Program-made: the position numbers and the translations under genes
In this document: one piece after another, positions 7,243 through 15,764 of the stretch
Layout: every line of letters starts with the position of its first letter
How positions within the stretch are numbered: position 1 is the first letter of the stretch
Notes under the pieces: generated by a model
What the model saw: the letters and a program-made list of their open reading frames with translations, nothing else
What the model was told of the DNA's origin: nothing
Databases searched by the model: none
NCBI GenBank assembly: GCA_002448445.1
Contig: DJYC01000060.1
Location: 11,493 to 46,752 of the forward strand
Direction: 5' to 3'
Length of the DNA: 35,260 bases
DNA from: Treponema sp. UBA6988
Lineage (GTDB): Bacteria; Spirochaetota; Spirochaetia; Treponematales; Treponemataceae

Positions 7243-7980
7243 CTAGGCCCGTATTTGCGAAAGAACCTTGCCTATGCTGTCGTGGATTACAAGGCTTGCT
7301 ATTGAGTCGGATGTGGTTGCGTCGCGGTTAATCAGGACAAGGCGGTCTCCTGTGTAGGCGCGGACAAAGCCAGCCGCAGGGTAGACGGTAAGGGATGTTC
7401 CGCCGATTATAAGGAGGTCTGCTTCCCTTAGGGCAGAAAGCGTTTTTGAGATAACGTCTTCGTCAAGATTCTCTCCGTAGAGGACAACGTCTGGCTTTAT
7501 GACTGTTTCACAGCCAGAAGTCTTGCAGATGGGTAGGCCGTGGCTGTCCTTGTGCTTAATCATGTAGTCAATGTCGTAGAAGGCACCGCACCTGGGGCAG
7601 TGGTTGCGCAGAGTGCTTCCGTGCAGCTCAAGAACGTTCTTGCTTCCAGCCGCCTGGTGCAAACCGTCTATGTTCTGGGTGATTACCGCAGAAAGCTTCC
7701 CCTTCTGTTCCAGTTCCGCAAGCTTAAGGTGGGCCGCATTAGGCTTTATTCCCTCCACAAGGATTTTTTCGCGGTAAAAGCGGTAGAATTCCTTTGGGTT
7801 TGAATAAAAAAAAGTAGAGCTAAGAATTTCTTCCGGCGGATAGTCCCACTTCTGGTTGTAGAGCCCGTCCACGCTCCTAAAGTCCGGGATGCCGCTTTCC
7901 GTAGAAACCCCAGCACCTCCAAAAAAAACTATGTTCTTAGCCTCGTCCACATATTTCTGAAGTTCTTCAATCTTATCCAT
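7243..7980 (-). CDS. Sir2-family NAD-dependent protein deacylase
   Basis: A 245-aa sirtuin that removes acyl groups from lysines using NAD+. Visible motifs: GAGVSTESGIPDFRS (22-36) for NAD binding, TQNIDGLH (101-108), catalytic H120 in ELHGS, a four-cysteine zinc site C128-x2-C131 and C152-x4-C157, and GGTSLTVYPAAG (about 193-204). Length is typical for a bacterial CobB/SrtN-type enzyme. ATG at 7978-7980 follows AAGGAG. It is transcribed from its own extended -10 promoter, divergent from the mraY cluster, and converges with the toxin gene. Confidence 0.92.
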   Translation of the reverse strand: MDKIEELQKYVDEAKNIVFFGGAGVSTESGIPDFRSVDGLYNQKWDYPPEEILSSTFFYSNPKEFYRFYREKILVEGIKPNAAHLKLAELEQKGKLSAVITQNIDGLHQAAGSKNVLELHGSTLRNHCPRCGAFYDIDYMIKHKDSHGLPICKTSGCETVIKPDVVLYGENLDEDVISKTLSALREADLLIIGGTSLTVYPAAGFVRAYTGDRLVLINRDATTSDSIASLVIHDSIGKVLSQIRA

Positions 7981-8000
7981 AAAATTCTCCTTATTCTTCT

Positions 8001-8009
8001 ATTATATCA
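8001..8009 (-). promoter_or_regulatory. Extended -10 promoter of the Sir2 gene
   Basis: Minus-strand TGaTATAAT (complement of 8001-8009): a perfect TATAAT preceded by the extended TG. No good -35 was found at 16-18 bp. Confidence 0.5.
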
Positions 8010-8050
8010 TGCCTTTTGAGATTTTGCATTTCTTTCACACTTGAAAAATC

Positions 8051-8079
8051 TTTACTAGACTTGTTTTTTTTGCTAGAAT
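8051..8079 (+). promoter_or_regulatory. Promoter of the mraY-fabF-dehydrogenase cluster
   Basis: TTTACT (8051-8056), 17-bp spacer, and extended -10 TGcTAGAAT (8071-8079). The predicted start is about 30 nt upstream of the first gene of the plus-strand cluster. Confidence 0.45.
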
Positions 8080-8115
8080 TGAAAAATTAAAGAATGAAAA
8101 CTCGAGGGGTTTAAG

Positions 8116-9186
8116 ATGATTTACCATCTGGGTGGATTTTTACAGCAATACTGGGGACCGGCAAGGCTTTTGCAGTCCTATGCAGTGCTTATTGTGCTTG
8201 CGCTTTACATTGGTTTTCTTGTTACCTTCAGGCTTTTGCCTAAGTTCTACAAATTTTTGCCCAGCGACAGGGGTAGGGAATTTACTCTTACCAAGGAAGC
8301 CGCAAAGGGTAAGCCCACGGGTTCAGGGGTAATTTTTATTTCTATTTTTATTTTGCTTAGTCTTGTTTTTGCTCCGCTTGACTGGCTGCAGATTGGAATT
8401 CTTGTCCTTACATGGCTTATGATGCTTACCGGTTTTCTTGATGACCGCAGCACAAAGGGTTGGGGCGAATACATAAAGGCCCTTCTTGATTTGATTTTAT
8501 GCGTTTCTGCTTCGGTTCTTCTTGCTTTTTGTCTTTCCAAGAATACGGCAGACGGAAACCTCTACTTCTGGCTGCCTTTTATAAGCCACACAATCCGCAT
8601 TCCACTGTGGCTTTACATTGCAATTTCTACCGTAATGCTTTGGACCAGCGTTAACACTACAAACTGTACGGACGGCGTGGACGGTTTAAGTTCCACACTT
8701 GTTCTTTTGGCCCTTATTGTTATGGGTATGATTTTTTACGTGATTCTTGGCCACAAGGACATAGCGGCATACCTTCTTGTTCCAAATCTGGAGGACGGTG
8801 CAAGCTGGGCTGTGATTACTTTCTGTCTTACAGGCGTTCTTATGGGCTACCTGTGGCACAATGCATTTCCTTCTTCCGTTCTGATGGGCGATGCTGGTTC
8901 ACGCGCACTTGGCTTTTACATGGGCATTTGCGTTATGATAAGCGGCAACCCACTGATTATTCTTGCAACTTCTTCCATTATTCTTATAAACGGCGGAATG
9001 GGACTTTTGAAGGTTGCGCTAAAGAGGTTCTGCCACATAAGCATTCTGGAATCAATCCGCTTTCCTTTGCATGACCACATGCGCAAAAACCATGGATGGT
9101 CGCCGACACAGGTTCTGCTTAAATTCCTTATCATACAGATTTTGATTACTGTTTTCGTGCTGGGTATCTTCTTTAAGATTAGGTAG
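8116..9186 (+). CDS. mraY: MraY-type phospho-N-acetylmuramoyl-pentapeptide transferase
   Basis: A 356-aa polytopic membrane enzyme of the prenyl-phosphate sugar transferase family, predicted to make lipid I for peptidoglycan. Hallmarks: D109-D110 in GFLDDRSTKGW, N183-C-T-D186-G-V-D-G, D259 in SVLMGDAGSRALG, and H319-D-H321 in place of the usual MraY HHH loop. About ten hydrophobic segments are visible. The altered HHH and the NCTDG motif are divergent, so a related WecA-like role cannot be ruled out, but the PLHDHMRKN-GW segment matches the MraY 'PLHHHFE..GW' position. GAGGGG precedes the ATG. First gene of a plus-strand cluster with fabF. Confidence 0.75.
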   Translation: MIYHLGGFLQQYWGPARLLQSYAVLIVLALYIGFLVTFRLLPKFYKFLPSDRGREFTLTKEAAKGKPTGSGVIFISIFILLSLVFAPLDWLQIGILVLTWLMMLTGFLDDRSTKGWGEYIKALLDLILCVSASVLLAFCLSKNTADGNLYFWLPFISHTIRIPLWLYIAISTVMLWTSVNTTNCTDGVDGLSSTLVLLALIVMGMIFYVILGHKDIAAYLLVPNLEDGASWAVITFCLTGVLMGYLWHNAFPSSVLMGDAGSRALGFYMGICVMISGNPLIILATSSIILINGGMGLLKVALKRFCHISILESIRFPLHDHMRKNHGWSPTQVLLKFLIIQILITVFVLGIFFKIR

Positions 9187-9241
9187 CAAATTTTATAGCC
9201 GAATACACAAGTCATCTTTTGCGAATTTTGCGGAGGAATAA

Positions 9242-10504
9242 ATGGCCAGACGCCGTGTGGTTATCACAGGAATGGGGTGCGTTTCACCGGTTGGCAACAA
9301 TGCTGACCAAGCGTGGGAGAGCGTTAAAAATGGCAAGAGCGGCATAGGTCCTGTTACGCTTTTTAACCCTGAGCGGCTGGACGTAAAGATTGCCGGGGAA
9401 GTTAAGAATTTTTGCATGGAAGACTACGGCATTCCCTCCAAGGCAACGCGAAAGATGGCCCGTTTTTCCAAGTTCTGTCTTGCGGCTACGGCACAGGCGA
9501 TTAAGGATTCTGCATTTTCCGCTGAAGAGCTTAAAAGTGAAAAGTGCGGGATTCTTGTTGGCTGCTGCCTTGGCGGGATGGATGCAACGACAGACGGTTT
9601 TAGGAAACTTGATGATCCAAGCTTTGGCCCTTCACGAATGCCACCCCTTATAACCCCCATGATGATTTCTAACGAGGCGGCAGCAAACATAAGCATTTAC
9701 TACGGTCTGAACGGCTTTTCCTGGACTTTGGGAACTGCTTGTGCTTCTGGAACAGATGCGCTTGGTCTTGCGGCAGATTTAATTCGTGCTGGCAGGTGCG
9801 ACGTTTGCATTTCTGGCGGCACCGATGCTGCAATCACTGAATTTTGCATGGCAAGTTTTTCTTCTCTACAGGCACTGGCAAGCAAATTCAACGAGTCTCC
9901 AGAAAAAGCAAGCAGGCCTTTTGACAGGGACCGCTGCGGTTTTGTGCTTTCCGAAGGGTCTGCAATGTTTGTTATGGAAGAATACGAGCATGCAAAGGCG
10001 CGGGGGGCAAAAATTTATGCGGAAGTTGCGGGCTTTGGTTCCAGCTGCGATGCCTACCACATTACGGCTCCGCTAAATGACGGAAGCGGTGCGGCACGGG
10101 CTGTAAAAGAGGCGCTTGAAGATGCGGGCATGGACGCTAAGGACATTCAATACTACAACGCGCACGGAACTTCTACCAGGGCAAATGATTCTAGCGAAAG
10201 CAACATGATAAAGATTGCTTTTGGCCAGCACGCAAAAAAACTGCACATTTCTTCTACCAAAAGTATGACTGGCCACTTGGTTGGGGCGGCGGGGGCAATA
10301 GAGGCACTTTTTTGCATTAAGGCACTTAACGAAAGTTTTATTCCACCTACAATCAATCTTGAAAATCAGGACTTTGAGGGCGGATGCGATTTGGACTACA
10401 CTGCCAACGAAGGGGTTAAGGCGGAAGTTGTGGCGGCGGCATCTGCTTCGCTTGGCTTTGGCGGTCACAACGGCTGCATCATTTTAAAGAGAGTAAACGG
10501 CTAG
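9242..10504 (+). CDS. fabF: Beta-ketoacyl-ACP synthase II
   Basis: A 420-aa thiolase-fold condensing enzyme that extends acyl-ACP with malonyl-ACP in cytoplasmic fatty acid synthesis. The catalytic triad is complete: C167 in TACASG, H308 in YNAHGTSTRAND, and H345 in KSMTGHLVGAAGA, with K340. Length and the N-terminal RRVVITGMGCVSPVGN are typical of FabF. GGAGG stands upstream of ATG 9242. The next gene begins 2 nt after its stop codon, implying co-transcription and translational coupling. No other fab or acp genes are adjacent. Confidence 0.94.
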   Translation: MARRRVVITGMGCVSPVGNNADQAWESVKNGKSGIGPVTLFNPERLDVKIAGEVKNFCMEDYGIPSKATRKMARFSKFCLAATAQAIKDSAFSAEELKSEKCGILVGCCLGGMDATTDGFRKLDDPSFGPSRMPPLITPMMISNEAAANISIYYGLNGFSWTLGTACASGTDALGLAADLIRAGRCDVCISGGTDAAITEFCMASFSSLQALASKFNESPEKASRPFDRDRCGFVLSEGSAMFVMEEYEHAKARGAKIYAEVAGFGSSCDAYHITAPLNDGSGAARAVKEALEDAGMDAKDIQYYNAHGTSTRANDSSESNMIKIAFGQHAKKLHISSTKSMTGHLVGAAGAIEALFCIKALNESFIPPTINLENQDFEGGCDLDYTANEGVKAEVVAAASASLGFGGHNGCIILKRVNG

Positions 10505-10506
10505 CT

Positions 10507-12918
10507 ATGATTGAACAGGTTTGCATAACGATTTTACCGGAGAGGGAAAAGGACCAGTCCTTTATTCAGAATGAACTTATCAAGGCGCTTGAAAAGAAGG
10601 CGCTGGGGTCAAAGGCATTGGCTTCTGCAATAAAGGACGCGCTTGGCGGGAAGGCGTTGGCTTCTTTGCAAACAAAGGCACCCGGTGAAAAAGCGGCATC
10701 CGGTTTGCAAACAGGCATCCCTGGTGAAAAAGCAGCGTCCGGTTTGCAAACAAATGCCCTCGGTGAAAAAGAGACATTCTCTTTGCAAACTGGCACCCAC
10801 GGTGAAAAAACAACGTCAGGTTTGCAAACAAATGCCCTCGGTGAAAAAGCGGCATCTGGTCTGCAAACAAACGCCCCCGGTGAAAAAGCAGCGTCTGGTT
10901 TGCAAACAGGCACCCACGGTGAAAAAGCAGCGTCCGGTTTGCAAACAAATGCCCTCGGTGAAAAAGAGACATTCTCTTTGCAAACTGGCATCCCTGGTGA
11001 AAAAGCGGCATTCTCTTTGCAAACTGGCATCCCTGGTGAAAAAGCGGCGTCCGGGTTGCAAACAAATGCCCCCGGTGAAAAAGCAGCGTCCGTTTTGCAA
11101 ACACGCGCTCCCGGTGAAAAAGCAGCGTCCTCTTTGCAAACTGGCATCCACGGTGAAAAAGCGGCATCCTCTTTGCAAACATGCGCCCACGGTGAAAAAG
11201 AGGCGTCCTCTTTGCAAACAGGCACCCACGGTGAAAAAGAGACATTCTATTTGCAAACAGACACCGCTGTTGCAAAAACGGCATTCAGTTTGCCAGCAGG
11301 CACCACCGCAGAAGAAAACATAAGCTTCGTCTTTTCCAAGAAATCACTAGATGCCAGGCACGGAAAAGCAAAATTCGTAATGCGCTACGACGTCTACATT
11401 GGAGAGAAAGCCCCATCCCAAGAAGACCTGCTGCCCCAGTGGAAGAGCGTAAAAGGAAGCAAATGCAAAAGCGTTCTTGTAGTTGGCTCAGGTCCAGCAG
11501 GATTGTTTGGCGCGCTAAAACTTCTTGAAGGCGGCATAAAACCAATAATCATAGAGCGGGGTTCGGACACAAAAACAAGAAAGGTGGACATTGCAAAGAT
11601 AAGCACCCGTGGACTTTTGGATTCAGACTCAAACTACTGCTTTGGCGAAGGCGGGGCTGGAACCTTTAGCGACGGAAAGCTTTTTACCAGAAGCAACAAA
11701 CGCGGAAACGTGGGACAGGTGCTGCGTATTTTTAACCACTTTGGAGCAGACGCTTCTATCCTTACCGATGCCCACCCCCACATTGGAACAGACAAGCTTC
11801 CCTACATCATAAATGCCATGCGGGCAAAAATAATTGAACTTGGCGGCGAGTTCCACTTTAACACAAGGTGCACGGGCTTTATTACAAGCGGAAAAAATTC
11901 AGTGGACGGAATTAAAACCGTGAACACAAAAAGCGGAGAAGAAAAAGACTTTTTTGCAGACGCAGTGCTTCTTGCAACAGGGCATTCAGCAGGCGACATA
12001 TACGAACTTTTGGCAAAGACAGCCCCCCAGGCACTAGAGGCAAAAACATTTGCGGCAGGAGTGCGCATTGAACACCCCAGGGCAACAATAGACGCAATCC
12101 AGTTCCACGGACGCAAAATGCCAAACGCAGCGGAATACTCGCTTACAAGCCAGCAGACTGGCAGTTCCAAAACTGGCAACGCTGCAAGCTACGGCAAGGA
12201 AGATGAGCGCGGTGTATACACATTCTGCATGTGCCCGGGCGGATTTGTAGTTCCAAGCGCAACGGAAAGCGGCACAATCGTAGTAAACGGAATGTCCGCC
12301 GCAAAGCGCAACAGCAACTGGTCAAATTCCGCGGTCGTAGTAGAAACAAGGCCAGAAGACATACCGGAAAAATTCAAGGAAATGGCAAAGAAAAACGGCT
12401 GTTCTGCCCTCGCAGGCCTCTACTTTAGAAGCTCCATAGAACGCGAAGCCTTCCTTCAGGCAAACACAGGCAGCGGTGGATACCCCATCAGCGGTGAAAA
12501 TTCCACAGAAAAAGAAAATTCCATGGAAGGTCAAAAGGCACCGGCCCAGCTTTTGGAGGATTTTCTTTCCCACAAAAAAAGTCCACAGGAAAAGCTTCCC
12601 AAAACATCCTACTTTCCAGGTATAACTTCAAGCAGGCTTGACCAATGGCTCCCCGCCCAAATTGCAAGGAGAATGGAAAAGGCCTTCAAAGAATTCAACA
12701 AAAAGATGAAGGGCTTTATCTGCGGCGAGGCACTTCTTATAGCCCCGGAAACCCGCACCAGCACCCCGGTAAGAATCCTCCGCGACAGGGAAAGCTACGA
12801 ATGTTGCGCGCTAAAAAAACTCTATCCCGCAGGCGAAGGCTCAGGCTATTCAGGCGGAATCGTAAGCTCTGCAATGGACGGAATAAATGCCTGTGCAAAA
12901 ATCATGGAGCGCCTTTAG
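10507..12918 (+). CDS. FAD-dependent dehydrogenase (COG2509-like) with minisatellite-expanded N-terminal domain
   Basis: An 803-aa flavoprotein. The FAD-binding site is G327-S-G-P-A-G332 in VLVVGSGPAGLFGALKLLE, followed by an acidic strand end (IIIERG) and CFGEGGAGTFSDGKL. The C-terminal half has the family segments GVYTFCMCPGGFVV, APAQLLEDFL and YSGGIVSSAMDG. Family members normally have a short N-terminal domain leading straight to a 'SLDAR..K..F' segment; here those halves (about 1-46 and 272-300) are separated by a 13-residue tandem repeat (about 47-267) of GEK..S-LQT units, bringing the protein well above the usual length of roughly 530. Smaller extra segments occur near 552-562 and 658-675. 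The frame stays open throughout because the unit is 39 bp. Substrate unknown. Confidence 0.82.
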   Translation: MIEQVCITILPEREKDQSFIQNELIKALEKKALGSKALASAIKDALGGKALASLQTKAPGEKAASGLQTGIPGEKAASGLQTNALGEKETFSLQTGTHGEKTTSGLQTNALGEKAASGLQTNAPGEKAASGLQTGTHGEKAASGLQTNALGEKETFSLQTGIPGEKAAFSLQTGIPGEKAASGLQTNAPGEKAASVLQTRAPGEKAASSLQTGIHGEKAASSLQTCAHGEKEASSLQTGTHGEKETFYLQTDTAVAKTAFSLPAGTTAEENISFVFSKKSLDARHGKAKFVMRYDVYIGEKAPSQEDLLPQWKSVKGSKCKSVLVVGSGPAGLFGALKLLEGGIKPIIIERGSDTKTRKVDIAKISTRGLLDSDSNYCFGEGGAGTFSDGKLFTRSNKRGNVGQVLRIFNHFGADASILTDAHPHIGTDKLPYIINAMRAKIIELGGEFHFNTRCTGFITSGKNSVDGIKTVNTKSGEEKDFFADAVLLATGHSAGDIYELLAKTAPQALEAKTFAAGVRIEHPRATIDAIQFHGRKMPNAAEYSLTSQQTGSSKTGNAASYGKEDERGVYTFCMCPGGFVVPSATESGTIVVNGMSAAKRNSNWSNSAVVVETRPEDIPEKFKEMAKKNGCSALAGLYFRSSIEREAFLQANTGSGGYPISGENSTEKENSMEGQKAPAQLLEDFLSHKKSPQEKLPKTSYFPGITSSRLDQWLPAQIARRMEKAFKEFNKKMKGFICGEALLIAPETRTSTPVRILRDRESYECCALKKLYPAGEGSGYSGGIVSSAMDGINACAKIMERL
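10645..11307 (+). repeat. 39-bp tandem repeat (minisatellite), about 17 units, in frame
   Basis: Fifteen consecutive 39-bp units starting GGTGAAAAA (10684-11268), each encoding GEK-x-x-x-x-LQT-x-x-x, flanked by one degenerate unit on each side (10645-10683 and 11269-11307). Two blocks are nearly constant, GGTGAAAAAG and TTTGCAAAC; the latter is mostly part of the palindromic GTTTGCAAAC. Variation clusters in the seven bases after GAAAAAG and in the last nine bases of the unit, which fall into types ending NAL/NAP, GIP and GTH. The unit mixing suggests repeated unequal exchange or slippage. Confidence 0.95.
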
Positions 12919-12942
12919 TTTTTTTTGGAGCAGTGCTTTTTA

Positions 12943-13115
12943 GGACGAAGTCCTGATTGCTCTACCATTTTGTTCTTTGGCTAATCCGACCGAACGTCTG
13001 TTTGCGTCACCGCCGTCGCTTGAAACTTCGCACATTCCTGCTCGTTGCGCAATCCGCCCTTCGCTAACGCTCATACCGCTTGCGCGGTACTGTCGGGGCT
13101 CCATGGCGGCGTACG
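12943..13115 (+). repeat. Intergenic structured element E3 (diverged)
   Basis: Starts at GGACGA (12943-12948), 24 bp after the dehydrogenase stop, with an AGGAC-GAA-GTCCT hairpin (12942-12954). It then has CTCTACCA (12960-12967) and GGCTAATCCGACCG (12979-12992), as in E2 and E5. The outer stem is diverged: CCGCC (13010-13014) can pair with GGCGG (13105-13109) at the expected places. The interior is unlike the other copies. This is the least certain member. Confidence 0.5.
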
Positions 13116-13290
13116 ACCCAAGAAAATCCATCACTTTCCTACACAACCATTGCTCCAGTGAGTTCCAAACCCTTTCTCTGGCGGGCACCTCAGATCCCAA
13201 CCAGGCTTCATGACCACAAGCAGCGCCGTGGAGGCCGAGCCATTTATTAGTACTAAAGAGACATTAAGCCTTTAATAAACAAAAACTTTA
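13116..13290. other. Gene-free stretch between E3 and the restriction enzyme gene
   Basis: I see no credible gene, RNA or terminator here. Base composition falls sharply in GC toward the right end (from about 13235), marking the left boundary of the AT-rich restriction-modification gene. A weak extended -10 (TG-A-TATTAT, 13291-13299) just to its right may be that gene's promoter. Confidence 0.5.
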
Positions 13291-13316
13291 TGATATTATC
13301 ATATGGAGGTAGTTCT

Positions 13317-15716
13317 ATGCCAATTGAACAATACACAGAAAGTCTTACTCTTAGTGAAATGAAATGTACAATAGGGAAAAATCCTTTTGGATTTGTTTTT
13401 CCACAAGGAGATGTTGAAGGTGTAGATAAAATTGAAAACTTGCTAAAGAAAGCCGGTGGGAAACCGAAGGTATGTCTGCTTCCTGATTTTTCACTTGGAG
13501 GGAATGGCAAAGCAAAGCCAGAATACGTTATCACATTTAATGATGATACTTCAACTATAATTGTAATCGAATGTAAAAAGTCAATTAAGAATCATGAATC
13601 AGAGAATTATGCACATCCTAAAGATTTTGCAGTTGACGGGGTTATATATTATGCAAAATATCTAAAAGAGGAATACAATGTAATTGCTGTTGCTATAAGT
13701 GGCATAAAAAAAGATAATATAAAAGTAAGTACTTTTTATTGGCAAAAAGGTCTGCCTAGTTTTCAGGAGCTTTTAAAAGCAAGAGATATTATATTAGAGC
13801 CAAAAAATTACATAGAACTAATAAAAGGAAATCGGCTTCAAAAAAATTATTCTCTTGATGAAATTCGCGAAACGGCAATTATAATGCATGATGCCCTTCG
13901 AGAGATAAAAGTTACAGAAGCACATAAACCTATTTTTATTGCAGGAATATTAATTGCATTAAATAACGATGATTTTTGTAAGTCCTATTCTGCTCTTACT
14001 TCTTTTAAACTTGTTATTCAAAACATCCAGACCGCCATAGAAAATGTTCTAATCGAAAGCAACATAAAAAACAGCAGAATTGATTACATAAAGCAAGTTT
14101 TCAAAACATTACAGGATAATACAAAGTTTGCAGAAATCCCTCTCGGACATAAAAAATCAATTACTTGGTACATCGAACAGCTTGAAATGAAAATAAAGCC
14201 GATGATGAACTATGCGGATTCGACGCTTGACGCACTAGGAGTTTTTTATCATGAGTTCATCAAGTATTCCGGCGGGGATGGAAGTGGATTAGGAATTGTA
14301 CTTACTCCGCAGCACCTTACGGAATTTATGTGTGATTTAGCAGGCGTAAACAAAAATAGCCGTGTTGTTGATATTTGCTGTGGCTCGGCTTCATTTCTTG
14401 TTACTGCAATGAATCGAATGTTCAAAAATGCAAATCACCAGGAAATTGAAAAAATCAGACAAGAAGGATTATATGGCGTTGAATTTGACGACGGTCTTTA
14501 TACGCTTGCAATCGCAAATATGATTATCAGAAAAGACGGAAAATCAAACATTTACAAAGGCGATTGTTTCAACGAACAAATAACAAAAGAGCTCAAAGCG
14601 AAGAACATTAATATCGGCCTGATAAATCCTCCTTACTCGCAAGATGATAAGGAAGAACTGGAGTTTACAGAACACCTGCTTGATATTCTTGTTCCAGGCG
14701 GCACCGGATGCGTTGTCGTCCCTATGAGTTGTGCAATTGGCACAAAGTTTAAGATAACTCGGGAGCGGCTTTTTAAGAAGCATACACTAAAAGCTGTTTT
14801 CAGTATGCCGGACGATATTTTCTATCCTACAGGAACAAATGTCTGCGTCATGGTTTGGGAAGCTCATACACCGCATGACAGTACACAAGAAACTTTCTTC
14901 GGTTATTACAAAGATGACGGATTTGTAAAAAAACATAAATTTGGACGTATAGATTTCTTTTCTCGTTGGTGTTCCATAGAAAAACAATGGCTAAAACTGT
15001 ATCGAGACAGAGATGTAAAGGATGGTTTTACTGCTCGCGCATGTATAAATTGGAATGATGAATGGCTCTGTGAAGCTTACATGAATACTGATTATGAAAA
15101 ATTAGTTAAAAGTGATTTTGAAAAAACGCTACGAACTTTTTTCTCCTATGAAGTATTAATTGGTTCTACAGATTTATCAGTCAAATTGTCTAGCATTCCA
15201 TCAACACCTAAACTTAGTCCTGAAAATTGGAAGTTCTTTAAGGTTTCTGATATTTTCATGATTCAAAACGGAAAAGGTATTACAAAAGAAGAATTAGAAG
15301 AATTCTCTGGAGATTTTCCTGCAGTTCAAAGTGGAGAAATCAACAATGGAATTCTTGGATTCATTGACAAGAATTATTGCAAGGAAATGAATTATACTTA
15401 TACAGACGAACCATGCCTTACCGTTGCTCGCACAGGAACAGCGGGCTTTGTCGCTTTTCAACGTAACGGTTGCGTCGTAGGAGATTCTGCAAAAATATTG
15501 TTACTTAAAAACGAGGATTTTAGAAATCCCTATACATATATTTTTCTTGCCACAGTTTTAAATGCAAATCGCTATAAGTTTTCGTATGGCCGAAAAGTTA
15601 CCGAAGATAAATACAAGAATTTGATTTTGCGGCTACCAGCAAATACAAAAGGCGCCCCTGATTATAAATTTATGGAAAATTACATAAAATCATTGCCTTA
15701 TAGTGATAGAATCTAA
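13317..15716 (+). CDS. Single-chain restriction-modification enzyme: nuclease, N6-adenine methylase and one TRD
   Basis: A 799-aa protein. Residues about 30-135 look like a PD-(D/E)XK nuclease (PE69 ... E85-C-K87 in the hydrophobic strand TIIVIECKK). The middle (about 310-560) is an N6-adenine methylase with motif I VVDICCGSASF (350-360) and NPPY at 437-440. Residues about 632-799 resemble one half of a type I specificity subunit, a single target-recognition domain starting at NWKFFKVSDIF. The order matches type IIG/BcgI-like fused enzymes, so it may cut and methylate on its own or as a dimer. GGAGGT fixes the start at 13317. There are no separate R, M or S genes nearby. It is AT-rich and bordered by E3, which suggests transfer. 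The nuclease assignment is inferred from the motif only. Confidence 0.78.
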   Translation: MPIEQYTESLTLSEMKCTIGKNPFGFVFPQGDVEGVDKIENLLKKAGGKPKVCLLPDFSLGGNGKAKPEYVITFNDDTSTIIVIECKKSIKNHESENYAHPKDFAVDGVIYYAKYLKEEYNVIAVAISGIKKDNIKVSTFYWQKGLPSFQELLKARDIILEPKNYIELIKGNRLQKNYSLDEIRETAIIMHDALREIKVTEAHKPIFIAGILIALNNDDFCKSYSALTSFKLVIQNIQTAIENVLIESNIKNSRIDYIKQVFKTLQDNTKFAEIPLGHKKSITWYIEQLEMKIKPMMNYADSTLDALGVFYHEFIKYSGGDGSGLGIVLTPQHLTEFMCDLAGVNKNSRVVDICCGSASFLVTAMNRMFKNANHQEIEKIRQEGLYGVEFDDGLYTLAIANMIIRKDGKSNIYKGDCFNEQITKELKAKNINIGLINPPYSQDDKEELEFTEHLLDILVPGGTGCVVVPMSCAIGTKFKITRERLFKKHTLKAVFSMPDDIFYPTGTNVCVMVWEAHTPHDSTQETFFGYYKDDGFVKKHKFGRIDFFSRWCSIEKQWLKLYRDRDVKDGFTARACINWNDEWLCEAYMNTDYEKLVKSDFEKTLRTFFSYEVLIGSTDLSVKLSSIPSTPKLSPENWKFFKVSDIFMIQNGKGITKEELEEFSGDFPAVQSGEINNGILGFIDKNYCKEMNYTYTDEPCLTVARTGTAGFVAFQRNGCVVGDSAKILLLKNEDFRNPYTYIFLATVLNANRYKFSYGRKVTEDKYKNLILRLPANTKGAPDYKFMENYIKSLPYSDRI

Positions 15717-15764
15717 TTGCCTCATAAAGATGGCGTATTATTGGCATTTGCCGAAGACTTACTT

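Noticed and set aside
10645..11307. CRISPR array
   Set aside because: Regularly spaced repeats, but the units are directly adjacent with no unique spacers and lie inside a coding frame that continues on both sides.
10566..11323. Three long open frames (219, 234 and 226 codons) in other frames and the opposite strand across the 39-bp repeat
   Set aside because: The unit length is a multiple of three and lacks stops in most frames, so all frames stay open. They have no ribosome sites or other domains.
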